Source: Conchocele bisecta (lineage: Eukaryota > Mollusca > Bivalvia > Lucinida > Thyasiridae). Taken from it: a DNA stretch of 64,000 nt. Shown here in pieces: positions 32,140 to 44,314 of this stretch (its first letter is position 1; each line of letters begins with the position of its first letter). A model generated the notes under the pieces. That model did no database searches. It was not told where the DNA came from and saw only the letters and a list, made by a program, of their open reading frames with translations. The stretch lies in the NCBI GenBank assembly GCA_029237695.1, contig CM055271.1, positions 82,533,488 to 82,597,487 on the forward strand, given 5' to 3'. The position numbers and the translations under genes are program-made.

Positions 32140-32331
32140 TTAATTAGCAATGGCCTCCGCCATACAATAAAACTCCGCTGACCGCCAAAATATCGGTATC
32201 TGACCGTTGTCCACGTGACAGTCGAACCCCTTGGGGCACAGGCAGGGGATCTCCGATTGTAGCGCTCCGAATAGGGAGCTGGTGACCTTCTCACACACGG
32301 GCGGGTCGCTCCTGTTTACGTTGCACGTCTC
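32140..32331 (-). CDS. Secreted Cys-rich protein, diverged copy 3, module-3 exon
   Basis: Minus strand, acceptor CTTTCAG, phase 0, 63 codons and TAA. Six cysteines have the spacing of module 3: ETC, PVCEKV, PCLCPKGFDC and a last cysteine in EFYCM. This matches SRC, VCGR, FCRCTRYEEC and the final CRP cysteine of copies 1 and 2. It is taken as the terminal exon of the minus-strand gene containing 44025-44214. The module-2 exon expected between them was not recognised. The roughly 12-kb distance is inflated by inserted repeats, including a 2.8-kb TIR element. Confidence 0.75.
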   Translation of the reverse strand, partial: ETCNVNRSDPPVCEKVTSSLFGALQSEIPCLCPKGFDCHVDNGQIPIFWRSAEFYCMAEAIAN

Positions 32332-32767
32332 CTGAAAGTGTGTAGTAATATTTTATTATATACGTACTTTCGTTTCTCAAACACAATGGAACGCAAGCCG
32401 TCAATATTTTTCCATATTTACGTCTCGCGAGTTCATATTGGTCAGTGCCTGTATCGCTACCACACCACCCTCCTCCATCCCCAGATAGAATTACTCTATG
32501 GTGTTTTGAAAATGGACAGTTAGCTATTTCAAAACAAAAACAAAACAAAAAGACTTCAATACAATGAGGGTATGGAACTCCAAATCTACATAAACTCAAT
32601 TAATTAACTAGAGCAGCTTGAGCTGCATCAACGGTTTGAGCCTCAAACATTGATTTCATGTGTAACTAAGCTTTAGCCCAAGGTGTAAACTATCGGTTGC
32701 AAAAAGAATTTCTGAAGTTTTAGAATGAACAGTCCAACATTATTGTGTTCGCATCATCACACCGATG

Positions 32768-34190
32768 TGGGGCCGGTTAGCTTAGAGGTAGAGCGATGGA
32801 CTCGGAGCGAGGGATACCGGGTTCGATCCTCAGGCAAAGTTTTAGCTAAAGGACTGAAATATCGACTACAGCAAAAACAATTGAAATCGAATGATAAATA
32901 ACGAAGCTGACGTCACATCCGTTTGCTCTACTTTGAAAACTTGAAAAAATACGTTCATCTTTGACATCGAATAGAGCCGTAAGTAGTCAAGATATAGCTC
33001 TGAAAATTATCATCTTTCATGCGGCTGACACTCCCCTATCACCCTGGAAAGAAATTATGTTGCTGACAGTACTGTACAAATTGGAAAACGTTTGTAAAGA
33101 CCACCCGTTATCAGCCGAAATTCGGCAAAATCGTTGAAAAGTATGTACATTTTTCAAATTCAAATGCATATAGCTCTTTTATTTGAGCAGATAGCCGAAA
33201 ACTGTCAGCCGATCTGAGATAGAGAATTTTGTCAGCTTTCCAATGCAAAAAGAATTCTTGAAATCGGTTGGAAAATAAGGAAGTATTAGGAAGTATAACG
33301 TCACTTCCGTTTTCGTGGAAAGTAGCATTAAAAGATATCTGAAAATCTCTGAGTCTCTGCTCATACTTGATCCGAATCGGCATGCACAATTTGAAGGCGA
33401 TCCGACCAGCAGTTTGGTGTAGATGGAGGGAGTCCGTAAGTCAGCGGATGATTATTTTTCCATAGTTATCGCCCTTAAATTGCAGTTTACGCCATTTGTA
33501 AATACACCTAATAAAACGGAAATGTGCAATATTCCGCCAGTGAAGTTTTCGTTTGTTTTTCACCATAGGCCGGGCACAAAGCGGGAAAGTTTTAGCTAAA
33601 GGACTGAAATATCGACCGCAGCAAGAAATTTTGAAATCTATTGATAAATAACGAAGCTGACGTCACATCCGTTTGCTCTATTTTGAAAACTTGAAAAAAA
33701 GACGTTCATCTTTGACATCCAATAGAACCGGAAGTAGTCAAGATAGAGCTCTGAAAATTATCATCTTTTATGCGCCTGACACTCCCCTATCACACTGGCA
33801 AGAAATTATGTTGCTGACAATACTGTACAAATTGGAAAACGTTTGTAAAGACCACCCGTTAGCAGCCGAAATTCGGCAAAAATTCGGCAAAATCGTTGAA
33901 AAGTATGTACATTTTTCAACTTCAAATGCCTATAGCTCTCTTATTTGACCAGATAGCCGAGAACTGTCAGCGAGTCCGAGATAGAGAATTTTGTCAGCTT
34001 TCCAATTCAAAAAGAATTTTTGAAATCGGTTTGGAAAATAAGGAAGTTATAGAAAGTATGACGTCACTTCCGGTTTCGTGGAAAGCGGCATTAAGAGATA
34101 TCTGAAAATCTCTGAGTCTCTGCTCACACTTGATCCGAATCGGCATGCACAATTTGAAGTCGATCCGACCAGCGGTTTGGGCTGTAGACT
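32768..34190. repeat. tRNA-like head followed by two direct copies of a 600-bp repeat
   Basis: 32768-32836 (GGGGCCGGTTAGCTTAGAGGTAGAGC...GGGTTCGATCC) is a tRNA-derived head. 32838-33436 and 33586-34186 are direct copies beginning AAGTTTTAGCTAAAGGACTGAAATATCGAC and sharing CATCTTTGACATC, ACTCCCCTATCACACTGG and GAAAATCTCTGAGTCTCTGCTCA. They differ by scattered changes and small indels. Confidence 0.75.
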
Positions 34191-34289
34191 GAACGGCTGA
34201 ATAAAAAAAAAGAAAAGAAAAAGAAAAACAACAAAAAACAACAAAAAAACCAACGAATACAATAGTTTTTCGGCGCAGCTGAAAGCCGC

Positions 34290-34645
34290 CTCAAACCTAA
34301 TGAGAGCTCTAAATATCAATGCCAGCTCTACTTATTTACAGCTAGCAATAATTATTTGAGTTTATGTATATTTTATCTAAATCTACATATACTCAAATAA
34401 TGAATGCTAGCTCTAAATAAATAGTTAGAGCTAGCTCGAATTGATTTAAAACTAGCTGTAATACATTTGGAGCTAGCTCAATTTCATTTAAAGAGCTCTA
34501 ATTCATTGGGAGCTAGCTCTAAATCAATTAATGATCTCTCAAATTGATTTGTACAGAGCATTATATACATGTAACTTGATTTGAAGAGCTCGTTCTAAAA
34601 CATTTGAAGCGAGTTCGTATTGATTCACAGCTAGCTATACTTCAT
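34290..34645. repeat. AGCTAGCTCTAAAT array
   Basis: Degenerate units of 20-25 bp with AGCTAGCTC and AATT(G/C)ATTT, interrupted by the 2.8-kb TIR element. More at 37431-37480, 37735-37880, 40280-40720 and 41660-41770. Confidence 0.75.
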
Positions 34646-34648
34646 TTG

Positions 34649-37430
34649 CACACCCGTTATCCGGAGATACGCAACTAGGGGAGGAGAACATGGAAAGGGG
34701 AACGCACAAACTAGTGGGAATTTGGAGGGTTTGTAAAATTAGCTAAAACAATATATTTTATGCATGATCAAAACAATGTGAGCGTGCAACGTTGAGGAAG
34801 AATGATTGAAGCACATGTACAAAAATACTGAGCTCGAACGCCGTCGTAAAAGTTGAAAATTTATAAATTAAATATAGGATTTTATTTTTTTTTGTCATTT
34901 TTGTTTAAAAAATCGTCTTTCCTGCACCAATCGTATGCTTTTCAGCACTATCAGGCATACAGTTATGTTTGCTGATCATTTACACTGATACCTTGAAAGC
35001 GACAGCGACCAGGATCTTCTGAGAAAAAAATGGCGGCCGTTTTATGCACCGTGGTATAGCGCAAAATGGTGCACAAAAACTATGGGACTGGAGGACACAA
35101 ATTGGGGGACGAGTGCACACAAACTGTGGAACGCGCTGCACAGAAAATGCCAATATACGTGGGTTTTAAGTTGCAAATTCACGTATGTATTTACAAAAAT
35201 ATTATATTTGCAGACGAGGATCCACGAATATTTACGCAGGGGCCGGTCCAAATGTGTCTGTAAGGAATTTATGCAAGTTTTTAATCAATATTCACCACAA
35301 TTATGCATTGTTTTAGTAAGTTCGCTGTTCAATGCAGGCTTCTTTAGCAGCGCTCGTTTATTAATGGGTGAGCAGAGCCTCATTTCGTATGCAATCAGTA
35401 AACCCGTTTAATACATATCACACATTAAACCATAGGTCACCACCTAAACTCGCACCACACTTCGTTTATAACTTGAAGCACGGGGTTTGGGAGAATCAAC
35501 CATGCGGAACTGAGTTAACCATGCTAATCGATGACCAGGCGAAGTAGTGCAGCCAAGGTCAGGGCCGGATCCTGGATTTGGAGAAAGGGGGGGGGGGCGT
35601 GGGTGAGGGGGTTATGGGGGTCCTCCCATATGAGAAAATTTAGAAAATTTGAGTGTCTCTGATGCATTTTCCTGGCATTTGAGAACAGAATACTGAAAGC
35701 CTTTTCTAATCTGAATAAAAAAATCATTGCTTCGTCAAAAATAGGGGGGGGGGGCGTACGCCTCTCACGCCCCCACCCCCCTGGATCCGGGCCTGAAGGT
35801 GCAACTCAATCTTATTATCATTGGCGTTAGCAAGACGTTTGGCAATGATAACCATAATGAGAGTGTCCTGTGTATTCTCGAGGCAGATAGCGACACATTC
35901 CAGTCGGAATTATCCCGGAATAAGGACCGACTCTCATTGCAATTGAGATACTGCACAGTCCGTCAGCGGGCTGCAAAACACACATAGAGCACCCACCGCC
36001 ACAAGTTTAAGAACTTTCCACCGGTAAAGACAGTGATGCTGGAGCGCGAGTGGCCTAGGGTGTAGCGAGATGGACTGTGGATCGGAGGTCCCCGAACTGC
36101 GCAGGTTCGAGACGCGGTCGGAGCCGGCGTGTTGTGTCCTTGAGCAAGACACTTTGTGGTGGTGATCGTGTAAATATTTTACACACATGTAATACATGCA
36201 TGGTGACTGTCTAGATGGTACAATGTACACAGATAAGACGTACCGCAGTTACCCTTGGTGATGGGAAATAAAGAGATATATCGCTAGGACGAGGGTGCTC
36301 CGAGGACACCGGAGGAATATATATACATACAATACAATTGCAGTGTTACTTAGTATAAGTATGGTGTTTATGTGTGTATACACATCACGGTGCTCTCCGA
36401 CAAACAGTGGGTGCTACAGAAACAACAACGATTGCGTCACAAACATTCTATGACGGACGGAATGGTCGTAGGACGAACGAATGCACTTGTGAATCGATGG
36501 ATTGGTTATCGCGGACAAAACTTTATGGCGACCCCCCGAAATTCTGCGGATGAAATCATGTCGACTTGTCGTTATGCCGTGCAAGCTTGCTGTGGTCTTT
36601 CTCCGGGTACTCCGGGTTTCCTCCGAGTTTAGGTGGTGACCTATGGTTTAATGTGTGATATGTATTAAACGGGTTTACTGATTGAAATACGAAATGAGGC
36701 TCTGCTCGCCCATTAATAAACGAGCGCTGCTAAAGAAGCCTGCATTGAACAGCGAACTTACTAAAACAATGCATAATTGTGGTGAATATTGATTAAAAAC
36801 TTGCATAAATTCCTTACAGACACATTTGGACCGGCCCTTGCGTAAATATTCGTGGATCCTCGTCTGCAAATATAATATTTTTGTAAATACATACGTGAAT
36901 TTGCAACTTAAAACCCACGTATATTGGCATTTTCTGTGCAGCGCGTTCCACAGTTTGTGTGCACTCGTCCCCCAATTTGTGTCCTCCAGTCCCATAGTTT
37001 TTGTGCACCATTTTGCGCTATACCACGGTGCATAAAACGGCCGCCATTTTTTTCTCAGAAGATCCTGGTCGCTGTCGCTTTCAAGGTATCAGTGTAAATG
37101 ATCAGCAAACATAAACTGTTTATGCCTGATAGTGCTGAAAAGCATACGATTGGTGCAGGAAAGACGATTTTTTAAACAAAAATGACAAAAAAATAAAATC
37201 CTATATTGAATTTATAAATTTTCAACTTTTACGACGGCGTTCGAGCTCAGTATTTTTGCTACATGTGCTTCAATCATTCTTCCTCAACGTTGCAAGCTCA
37301 CATTGTTTTGATCATGCATAAAATATATTGTTTTAGCTAATTTTACAAACCCTCCAAATTCCCACTAGTTTGTGCGTTCCCCTTTCCATGTTCTCCTCCC
37401 CTAGTTGCGTATCTCCGGATAACGGGTGTG
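34649..37430. mobile_element. 2.8-kb element with 0.8-kb terminal inverted repeats, TSD ATTTG
   Basis: Left TIR 34649-35452 and right TIR 36624-37430 are near-identical inverted copies starting CACACCCGTTATCCGG. Exact 5-bp direct repeats ATTTG flank it (34644-34648, 37431-37435). The 1.17-kb centre holds poly-G/C runs (35588-35596, 35743-35753), a SINE (36036-36160) and short open frames, but no recognisable transposase. It is a non-autonomous element inserted in an AGCTAG-type array, between two exons of gene copy 3. Confidence 0.85.
36036..36330 (+). mobile_element. V-SINE-like tRNA-derived SINE
   Basis: A-box region GTGGCCTAGGGTGTAGCGAGATGGACTG, B-box GCAGGTTCGAGACGC, then TGTTGTGTCCTTGAGCAAGACACTTTG, which matches the conserved V-domain type of metazoan SINEs. 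It lies nested in the central part of the TIR element. Confidence 0.65.
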
Positions 37431-37479
37431 ATTTGGAGCTAGTTTCAATTCATGTGAAGGCTCTCTAATTAATTTTATC

Positions 37480-37880
37480 TTGTCAACACAATTTTGATAT
37501 CCTGTCAATGCGACCTAATCACTGCGTATGAATATGTGAGGTGGCTGGGGCTATTTTTTTGCATTTTAAAGCCATTTGTAGGTGTTGACGGGATAAATAG
37601 AATAGTAGGTTAGTACCGTGAATGGGAAAAAATATCTGGCGCGGCACGGAAACGGGATGTGCTCATCCCGTTTCCGTGCCGCGCCAGATATTTTCACCAA
37701 TTCACGGCACTAACCTACTATTCTCTATTTGAGGTATCTCTAAATCTAATCGAGCGAGTTCTAAATCAAGTAATGTTATCTCAAATTTATTTGTAGAGAA
37801 CAATTTATAACTTGAGTTGAAGAGATCTACTATTGATTTGATGCTCGCTCCAAATACGACTCAACGAGCGAAATGGAGAA
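37480..37880. repeat. GTGCCGTGAATGGGAAAA family element and AGCTAG array remainder
   Basis: 37485-37730 has CTTGTCAACACAATTTTGATATCC, GTAGGTGTTGACGGGATAAATAG and the hairpin GGCGCGGCACGGAAACGGGATG/CATCCCGTTTCCGTGCCGCGCC. The remainder is degenerate AT-rich array. Confidence 0.7.
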
Positions 37881-38079
37881 AAAAGCAATAAGCGGTCCCT
37901 TCCAGCGCTTTTAAAGGTGTTGTATGGACGTGGCTAAGGTATCACGGGACAGTGCGCAGCTAGCGGTACAAAGGGGGTGGACGATTTTCTATATATTTCA
38001 GTACCGACCATGCAAGTTGCACCACTGTGTCTAGAAAAAAGAAAGGTTTATGCATATTTCTGGACTTTGTGAGATTTTA

Positions 38080-38432
38080 CTATAGTCTGTTTCACGAAAG
38101 CTGCCCAAATTTTACGGCCATATAAACAATTCAAAAACAATATTTTTTTCGATAATTAGAGGAGTTGTGGGATTTTAAAAATCTGTCCAGTATTTCTGAA
38201 ATTCTAAAAAAAAATCCCCATGTTAAATCCCCATAGACATCTTCACTCTGGACATGTTAAATCCCATAGACATCTTAACATGGTGAAATTGTGTTTTCGC
38301 AATAAAATCGATATTTGACCAAATTTCAAATAAAAAGAAGGATCATTCTTAAATTTTCCTGAAATTTAATACTATCGATAAAAATATTGTTTTTGAATTG
38401 TTTATATCAGCTTTCGTGAAACAAACTATAGT
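38080..38432. mobile_element. CTGTTTCACGAAAGCTGCCC fold-back element, copy 3 (deleted)
   Basis: About 350 bp with both arms present but part of the middle missing. Confidence 0.72.
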
Positions 38433-39080
38433 AGTAGCGTCATTTCCGAGGATTCCGTGACTAAAATGCTGCTACCTTTTTGTTGTTGATTTGTAAAAAT
38501 GAACCCTTTAGAAACAAAATAGGTCCTATGCATTTTTCAAAAATTATGAGAAATGATTTAGAGCACAAAATTCAAAATGGCCGACAACACCATTTTGAAA
38601 ATACACAACATCCATTATCTCTGTAATTAGAAAAGCAAGAGACACAAATAATTTCTCAATAATTATAGCATGCCAAAAACTGCTGGTATGGTTAATTTTT
38701 TTTTTTTTGGACATTGAAATCCAAGACGGCTGTCGTCCATGATCTTAAACTATTATTAATCCATATTGTTTGTCTGAGCGAAGCTAAAAGTAAAAATAAT
38801 GTGTATATATTTACTAAATTTTAGCATGCCATACCTGCTGGAGAACCATGTGTGTGTTGGTCACTAAGCCCTTGAAATCTAAGATCACCACCGTCTGTCA
38901 TCTCGGACAATAGAAAACACTATAGTTATGTCACAGGAAATAATTTATATATGTAAACATTCTCCCATCTTCAATCATTTAGAACAGCCACACAAATTGA
39001 TTCTCCATCTTATTTGGCCTGGGATACATTGCAGTTTATGTTTTCTTTCGAGATGACAGACAGAGGCAATTATTTATAAC
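38433..39080. other. No gene; possible ancient repeat
   Basis: Several CATGCCA(T/A)A(A/C)CTGCTGG-like and ATCTAAGA(T/C)C/CATCTCGGACAAT-like motifs recur loosely. Nothing identifiable. Confidence 0.4.
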
Positions 39081-39089
39081 TACGTATAA

Positions 39090-39489
39090 CAAGGTGTATG
39101 ATCACGTGGTACTAACAACAACAAGTACTGAAGCTTCCAGAATCCATCCAATTCAAAGTACGTATTCTTTTATATTGTCCTTATTGCGTAGCGAATTGTG
39201 ATGAAATATGGCGCATAAAACGCGTCTTGTTAAGCTGCATTTTGGTGGTCTCTGTACTTTGGCCCAAACTTCAGGGACACGGAAATCGATTCTTCGCAAA
39301 AATGTCACAAGTCTGTGCCGAACTCCAGGGACGACTAAATGCAGCTCATGAAGACCCGTTTGCTGCGCCATCTTTTAATCCAAATCCGTTTCAAATTAAG
39401 GAAAATATCACTTTGAAGTGGGCAAGATTTCAACACTTTCAGCCACTGTTGAACTTGTTGTTGTTATAACCACGTGATCATGCACCTTG
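39090..39489. mobile_element. CAAGGTG fold-back MITE, TSD TATAA
   Basis: 400 bp, CAAGGTGTATGATCACGTGG to CCACGTGATCATGCACCTTG. Exact TATAA at 39085-39089 and 39490-39494. One arm of the central palindrome is partly deleted. Confidence 0.87.
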
Positions 39490-39559
39490 TATAATATACA
39501 GCCAAGAACAACAAGTTGTGTAAGTTGTTGTGTAATTGTAACTTATATTGTCCCTTATT

Positions 39560-39995
39560 AATACATTCAGCAGGGCTGAAGATAAGGAATTAGGAATTGA
39601 GTATTGTCACTCCATCATATCTGAAGCAATTGGGTATTTCAATATTTTAATTGGGTAAAATAAAATCACACAACTGTTTACACATCAACAGACAGCAATT
39701 ATTGAATACTTTGCTTCGAAATGAAAACATGTCTTGGCATTTCATTAGAATAATCTCCTTGGAGACATTTCTGATGAAATACCAAGATGTGTTTTTCATT
39801 GAAAATAAGAAAAATGTGCTATATTTGGTGTTTGGTTATTGTTTTTTGTAGCATGATAAATGTACCACAAATTTGTTATTTCTTTTTGATACTCGCGACT
39901 TCTGATTTCAATTGGGTTTTTGGAAATTTTAATTCGGTATTTACGCAAATACGCAGCTTATCTGGAGCTCTAATTCAGGATCTAAAAAAAAAACA
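39560..39995. repeat. Repeat with GAAATACCAAGATGTG hairpin, copy 1
   Basis: Shares GAATTGAGTATTGTCACTCCATCAT, TTGGGTATTTCAA, the hairpin around 39730-39790, and TTGATACTCGCGACTTCTGATTTCAATTGGG with 41820-42220 in the same orientation. Confidence 0.7.
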
Positions 39996-40279
39996 GCGGC
40001 CATCTTGGATGTCAATGCATAACTAATATCTCTGTGCCAGCATGCTGGTCGTGTGTACATAGCAAACCGCGATTTTTCTTTGGTATATTTTTTAGATCAT
40101 GTACATGTCAACTGGGGTGTGTCCGAACAATGTTCTCGCAGTCTTAGTGGCTGTAGAGCGATTGAGGCGATAAATAAGCGCCTAAATTACAGACATACAA
40201 CAACAACAACAACAGCGAAAAAGAGACGTAGGTGCGCATGCGTAATGTAATTATTCAGAGAGACATGTTTGCATTGTTG

Positions 40280-40720
40280 CACGCGATTTAATGCTAGCAC
40301 TAAATCAATTAGAGCTAGCTCCAAATAAGATAATTTAAGTTATATTTAAATTAATTAGAGCTAGTTCCAAATGACTTAGACATATCTTCAAATGAATTGG
40401 AGCTATCTCGAAATGAATTAGAGATATGTCCATATCATTTAGAGAGCTCTTTAAATGTAATAGAGCTAGCTCGAAATGAATTATAGCTAGCAATAAATCA
40501 AATAGAGCTAGCTCTAAATTATTTGGAGACAGGTCGAAAAGATATGTATTTAACGTTCTCTTAAAATCAATTTGAGCTAGCTCTAAATTGTTCAGAGCTA
40601 GCTAAATTTTATTTGAAGAGCTCTAAATAATTTAGAGCTAGCTCTAATTCGTTTTGCGCTAGTTCTAAATTATTTAGAGAGAGCATTAAATAAGCGATCT
40701 TTTAGAACTAGCTCGAATTG
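40280..40720. repeat. AGAGCTAGCTCTAAAT array
   Basis: About twenty degenerate units of 20-24 bp with palindromic AGAGCTAGCTCT. Confidence 0.8.
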
Positions 40721-40764
40721 ATGTATAGTCCGTCGGCAGCAAAATGTGAAACAGACAGTAGATA

Positions 40765-41015
40765 TACAGGGGCCCGTTTCACTAAACTTTGTACGACTAA
40801 AATGTTCGTAAATACAAAATTATCATAGTCTAAAAACTTGACATTAGCAACGTTTTCTTGTAAACAAGTATTGGATTTACATTCATTGAGCATAGGCTGC
40901 ATATGCAGCCTATGCTCAATAAATGTAAGTCCATCAATTTAAATTTACAGACTATCATATGTTTGCACTTACGAACATTTTAGTCGTCCAATGTTTAGTG
41001 AAACAGGCTACAGGG
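40765..41015. mobile_element. CCCGTTTCACTAAACTT fold-back element
   Basis: About 240 bp. GGGGCCCGTTTCACTAAACTTTG and inverse, centre GCATAGGCTGCATATGCAGCCTATGC. A TACAG direct repeat flanks it (40766-40770 and 41008-41012 approximately). Confidence 0.75.
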
Positions 41016-41660
41016 ACGTCGCCAGACAAGGCTGATGTGGAAGCCCAGTTGTGTGTGGGATCTATTTAAGCGAGCGAGGCGGCTGGGGGTCCGGGTCTTG
41101 CCCCGTCCCCCCCGGAACATTTTCAAAACTTAGATAAAAACAATTCAGGCAAATATTTATCAACTTTAATTAGTTGCGAATGGTAGCCTCTGGCTATGGG
41201 CGTTACGGAAGTAGATTTCACGAGTTACTAAAATTTAAAATGCGATTTTATAACAAAAACAACAATAATTATAGTTATGATATCCAACAGATCTATATAT
41301 TTAAAAAAAAAAGACTAAACTTGCTGAAAGCCCTGGCTTCCCGGCCTCCGCTTGGCGACGTGCCTTCACTATATTTTCAGAATGATGTTTACCTTTCCAC
41401 ACGCATACTCCCTAGCGAATATAGCCCATCAGGCTTTGCGCTATGGAGAACCAATGGCTGACTGCATAGACACGTGACGTCACCGACAAGCTCGAATATG
41501 ATTGGTCCCATTCCCCGCAGCGCGACAGCAACCTCGTTCCTTCTGCACTTCCGGTTTTGAGTTGACCTTTCGTCACAGTAGCTTAGTTTGGTAAGGACCA
41601 GCTGACCTATAGAATGATTAAATATATGTTAGTTCATGGCATTCATTTTAAAGGTCTAGG
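41016..41660. other. Intronic/intergenic, no gene recognised
   Basis: Slightly GC-richer than neighbours in places (41330-41580), with open stretches but no splice-framed coding signal that I can defend. This would be one place to look for the missing module-2 exon of copy 3 with profile searches. Confidence 0.4.
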
Positions 41661-41819
41661 GAACGCCAACTCTCTAAATATTTATTTATTTTTCTAGTTC
41701 TAAATATTTAATGCTAGTTCTAATTATTTGGAGCTAGCAATAATTATGTCAGTTTATGTATAGATTTGGCGTTTCGGGTAAGTATTGCCCAGAGCTGCTA
41801 TGGACGACATGAGGCACCA

Positions 41820-42225
41820 AAGCTCCAGATAAGGAATTAGTAATTGAGTATTGTCACTCCATCATTTCTGAATCAATTGGGTATTTCAAAATTTTAATTG
41901 TGTAACATAGAATCACACTACTGTTTACTGCAGACCGCACTTATTGAATAGTTTGCTTCTAAATGAAAACACATCTTGGTATTTCATCAGAATTGTCTCC
42001 TTGGAGACAATTCTAATGAAATACCAAGATGTGTTTTCATGGAAAAATAAGAAAATATGCTATATTTGTGGTCCGCTTATTGTTTTCTGTAGCATCATGA
42101 TAAAGATACCTCAAATTTTTCATTGCTTTTTGATACTCACTACTTCTGATTTCAATTGGGTTTTTGGCAATTTTAATTGGGTATTTACGCAAATACGCAC
42201 CTTATCTGGAACTCTGAGGCACTAT
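41820..42225. repeat. Repeat with GAAATACCAAGATGTG hairpin, copy 2
   Basis: Direct copy of 39560-39995; the hairpin here is ACACATCTTGGTATTTCATCAGAATTGTCTCC and its inverse. Confidence 0.7.
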
Positions 42226-42865
42226 CGGATATTCTACAGCACCGAAGGGCAATATGACAGTATACATGTGACAGAGTGAACGTGAACTTTTGGTGGCGCG
42301 CAACGACTGACCGATCTGAATTACGTTGAATTGTGTGACGTCATTTTCAGAAAAATCATGACGCATGGCCGTATAGTAGACACCACCACGGCAACCACGT
42401 GCCATTATTTTGGGCCGTATGATGGTGGGGCCAGTTTTCGGGGTATTAACACTTTAAACTATTGTCGGTTATGTCTAAAGTACATATTACATACCAATAT
42501 GTTGATAATCATTTGATTTAATGCTGCATATCTAAAAAAACGTGACATTTATTCCGGTTTACATGAACGCCACGCTCGTATGTAAACACATGTCCGCCAT
42601 CTTGAATCCGAACACATGGTTGCAGTTTTCGCGGGTCATTCAAAAAGTGCGCGGGTAGGCTAGCAGTTAATAATTTACAAAATCTGGAAACAGAGCGTAT
42701 ATTAACACGACAATGTGATTTTCGTACACCACCTACCTTTTTAATTACTAATAATGATCAGAAGAAAAAGCATGTTGTTTTTTCTTACATATTTTAATAT
42801 CACATGCACATAGCCTCAGTTTCGATTTACTGTACTTCAGAAGCATTCCCACTCGGAATTTGGTA
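42226..42865. other. No gene recognised
   Basis: Mixed sequence. GTCCGCCATCTTGAATCC near 42591 is typical of dispersed repeats. The short open frame on the minus strand at 42202-42405 has no supporting features. Confidence 0.4.
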
Positions 42866-42884
42866 TGGGGTGTAACAGCTAGGA

Positions 42885-43735
42885 CCACATGTTGAAGTAA
42901 CGGACCGAGGTCTATAAATACATTAACTATGCCTAAAAGCATCAATAAATGAAAAAAATAAGCTAAAATTATTTTGTTTACCCCCTCCATATACTCCATT
43001 ATACAAGGTTGCTCACTTTTTAATAGGCCGAACCCGGACTGCCTCGAGACAACGGACTCTCACGAAACGTCAACCAAGTTATATCATTGTCGCCTATTGC
43101 AGAAGTTTGGACAATGTTAGTATTCCGCAACGATATATTCCCCGATGCGCTATGTCAACCCGTTTTCGAGCTATAAATTGTTTTATTTTAAAAAAAGTAT
43201 CATCATTGCTAGGTCAGGAAAGAACGGACACATTTCCGAGGCCGATACTGCTATATAAAGGAGTAAACATCGGGTTCAAAATACACTTTTATGTCATCCA
43301 GGCCCGTAAAGAAACATTTTGCATATAGAAAACATTGTTTCCAATCGAACAGTTGATCAAACCTACATGTATACCCGTCCTGTCCGTCATGACAGACAAT
43401 TTAATCGCACAGACATTTCTATCATTTCTCGGGAAGCCATGTTTTACAATCACCGTGGGCTTCCCCGATGACGTCATCGCTAAACGTACAGTCGTTGTTA
43501 CGCTACATATGATTGGCCGATAACCGCGGAAGGCAAGTCGCCAGCGCGCATATACCGGAAACAAGATAAGAAAACCAACCAAAAAGATATTTTCAATGAG
43601 ATGACGTCACACGGAATTCCGGATGAACATAGATTGTAAAACATGGCTTCCCGAGAAATGATAGAAATGTCTGTGCGATTAAATTGTCTGTCGAGACGGA
43701 CAGGACGGAAATAAATGTAGGTTTTATCATAGTGG
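42885..43735. mobile_element. Diverged relative of the 51255-53738 element
   Basis: GAAGTAACGGACCGAGGTCTATAAATACATTAACTATGCCTAAAAGC through TTTCTCGGGAAGCCATGTTTTACAAT matches the left TIR of 51255-53738. From 43634 the terminal 90 bp recur inverted (ATTGTAAAACATGGCTTCCCGAG...). It lacks the outer CCACAGGGT end. Confidence 0.75.
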
Positions 43736-43857
43736 GTATATCCAGTATCCATATATGTCGTGAATGGAAAAAATAATTCGAGAAAAAAAAAAGTTTCCCC
43801 TACCTACCTACCCTATTTTTTGCCAGGTGTTAGCGGAAACAAACAATTTTTTTGTTT

Positions 43858-44003
43858 CGGCCTTATATAGCATATACTGCATATGCAGCCTATGCTCAAT
43901 AAATGAAAATTCATCAATTGAAATTTCCAGACGAACCTAAATTTGCACTTACGAACATTTTAGTCGTACGAAGTTTAGCAATAAGTGAAACGGGCCCCTG
44001 AAC
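43858..44003. repeat. CCCGTTTCACTAAACTTCG element, right arm
   Basis: GCATATGCAGCCTATGCTCAATAAATG to ACGAAGTTTAGCAATAAGTGAAACGGGCCCCTG. It ends about 22 bp from the donor of the exon at 44025-44214. Confidence 0.7.
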
Positions 44004-44024
44004 TTTAACGAAAACTCCACTCAC

Positions 44025-44214
44025 CAAGTGACGTCATTTCCTGGTACACTGTTCGTCTGGGATCGTCTTCTAAATCCGGGCATCTTATGTTGCCCGGACA
44101 ACGGCATATTGGGTCCGACGTTCTGTACGTGATGGGGCCAACCGCGGAGTCTGTTGTCGTGATTTGAAACGTGACGTCACACAACGTACTGTGTGACGTG
44201 CATACCGGGGTTTT
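44025..44214 (-). CDS. Secreted Cys-rich protein, diverged copy 3, module-1 exon
   Basis: Minus strand, acceptor TTTTTGTACACAG, 63 codons plus one base, donor GTGAGT. It encodes PVCTSHSTLCDVTF, a spacer, DPICRCPGNIRC and a tail ending SLG. The CTSHS..LC start and the C-R-C-P-G-N core are shared with copy 1 (5704-5878), as are the phase-0 start and phase-1 end. It is more diverged than copies 1 and 2 are from each other. A fold-back repeat ends close to its donor. It is inferred to belong with the module-3 exon at 32140-32331 on the same strand. Confidence 0.78.
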
Positions 44215-44314
44215 CTGTGTACAAAAAAGGCGGGAAAATAAAATTGCCGTCTTGTTGCCTTCATATGCGTCACTGTGACAGCATTCGAGGTATTTTTCTT
44301 AGTTCTTCACCAAA

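Noticed and set aside
32768..32836. Functional tRNA gene
   Set aside because: A and B boxes are present but the acceptor stem does not pair, and the sequence continues into a dispersed repeat; best read as a SINE head.
35799..35990. Possible exon in the centre of the long-TIR element (either strand), including a cysteine-containing minus-strand stretch
   Set aside because: Cysteine spacing does not match module 2, and no consistent phase with the copy 3 exons; located inside a mobile element.
35042..37035. Two identical 69-codon open frames on opposite strands (35042-35251 and 36826-37035)
   Set aside because: They are the same piece of the terminal inverted repeats of the 34649-37430 element; no domain, start context or independent conservation.
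42202..42405. Candidate module-2 exon of copy 3
   Set aside because: Lacks the C-x-C core and other module-2 residues.
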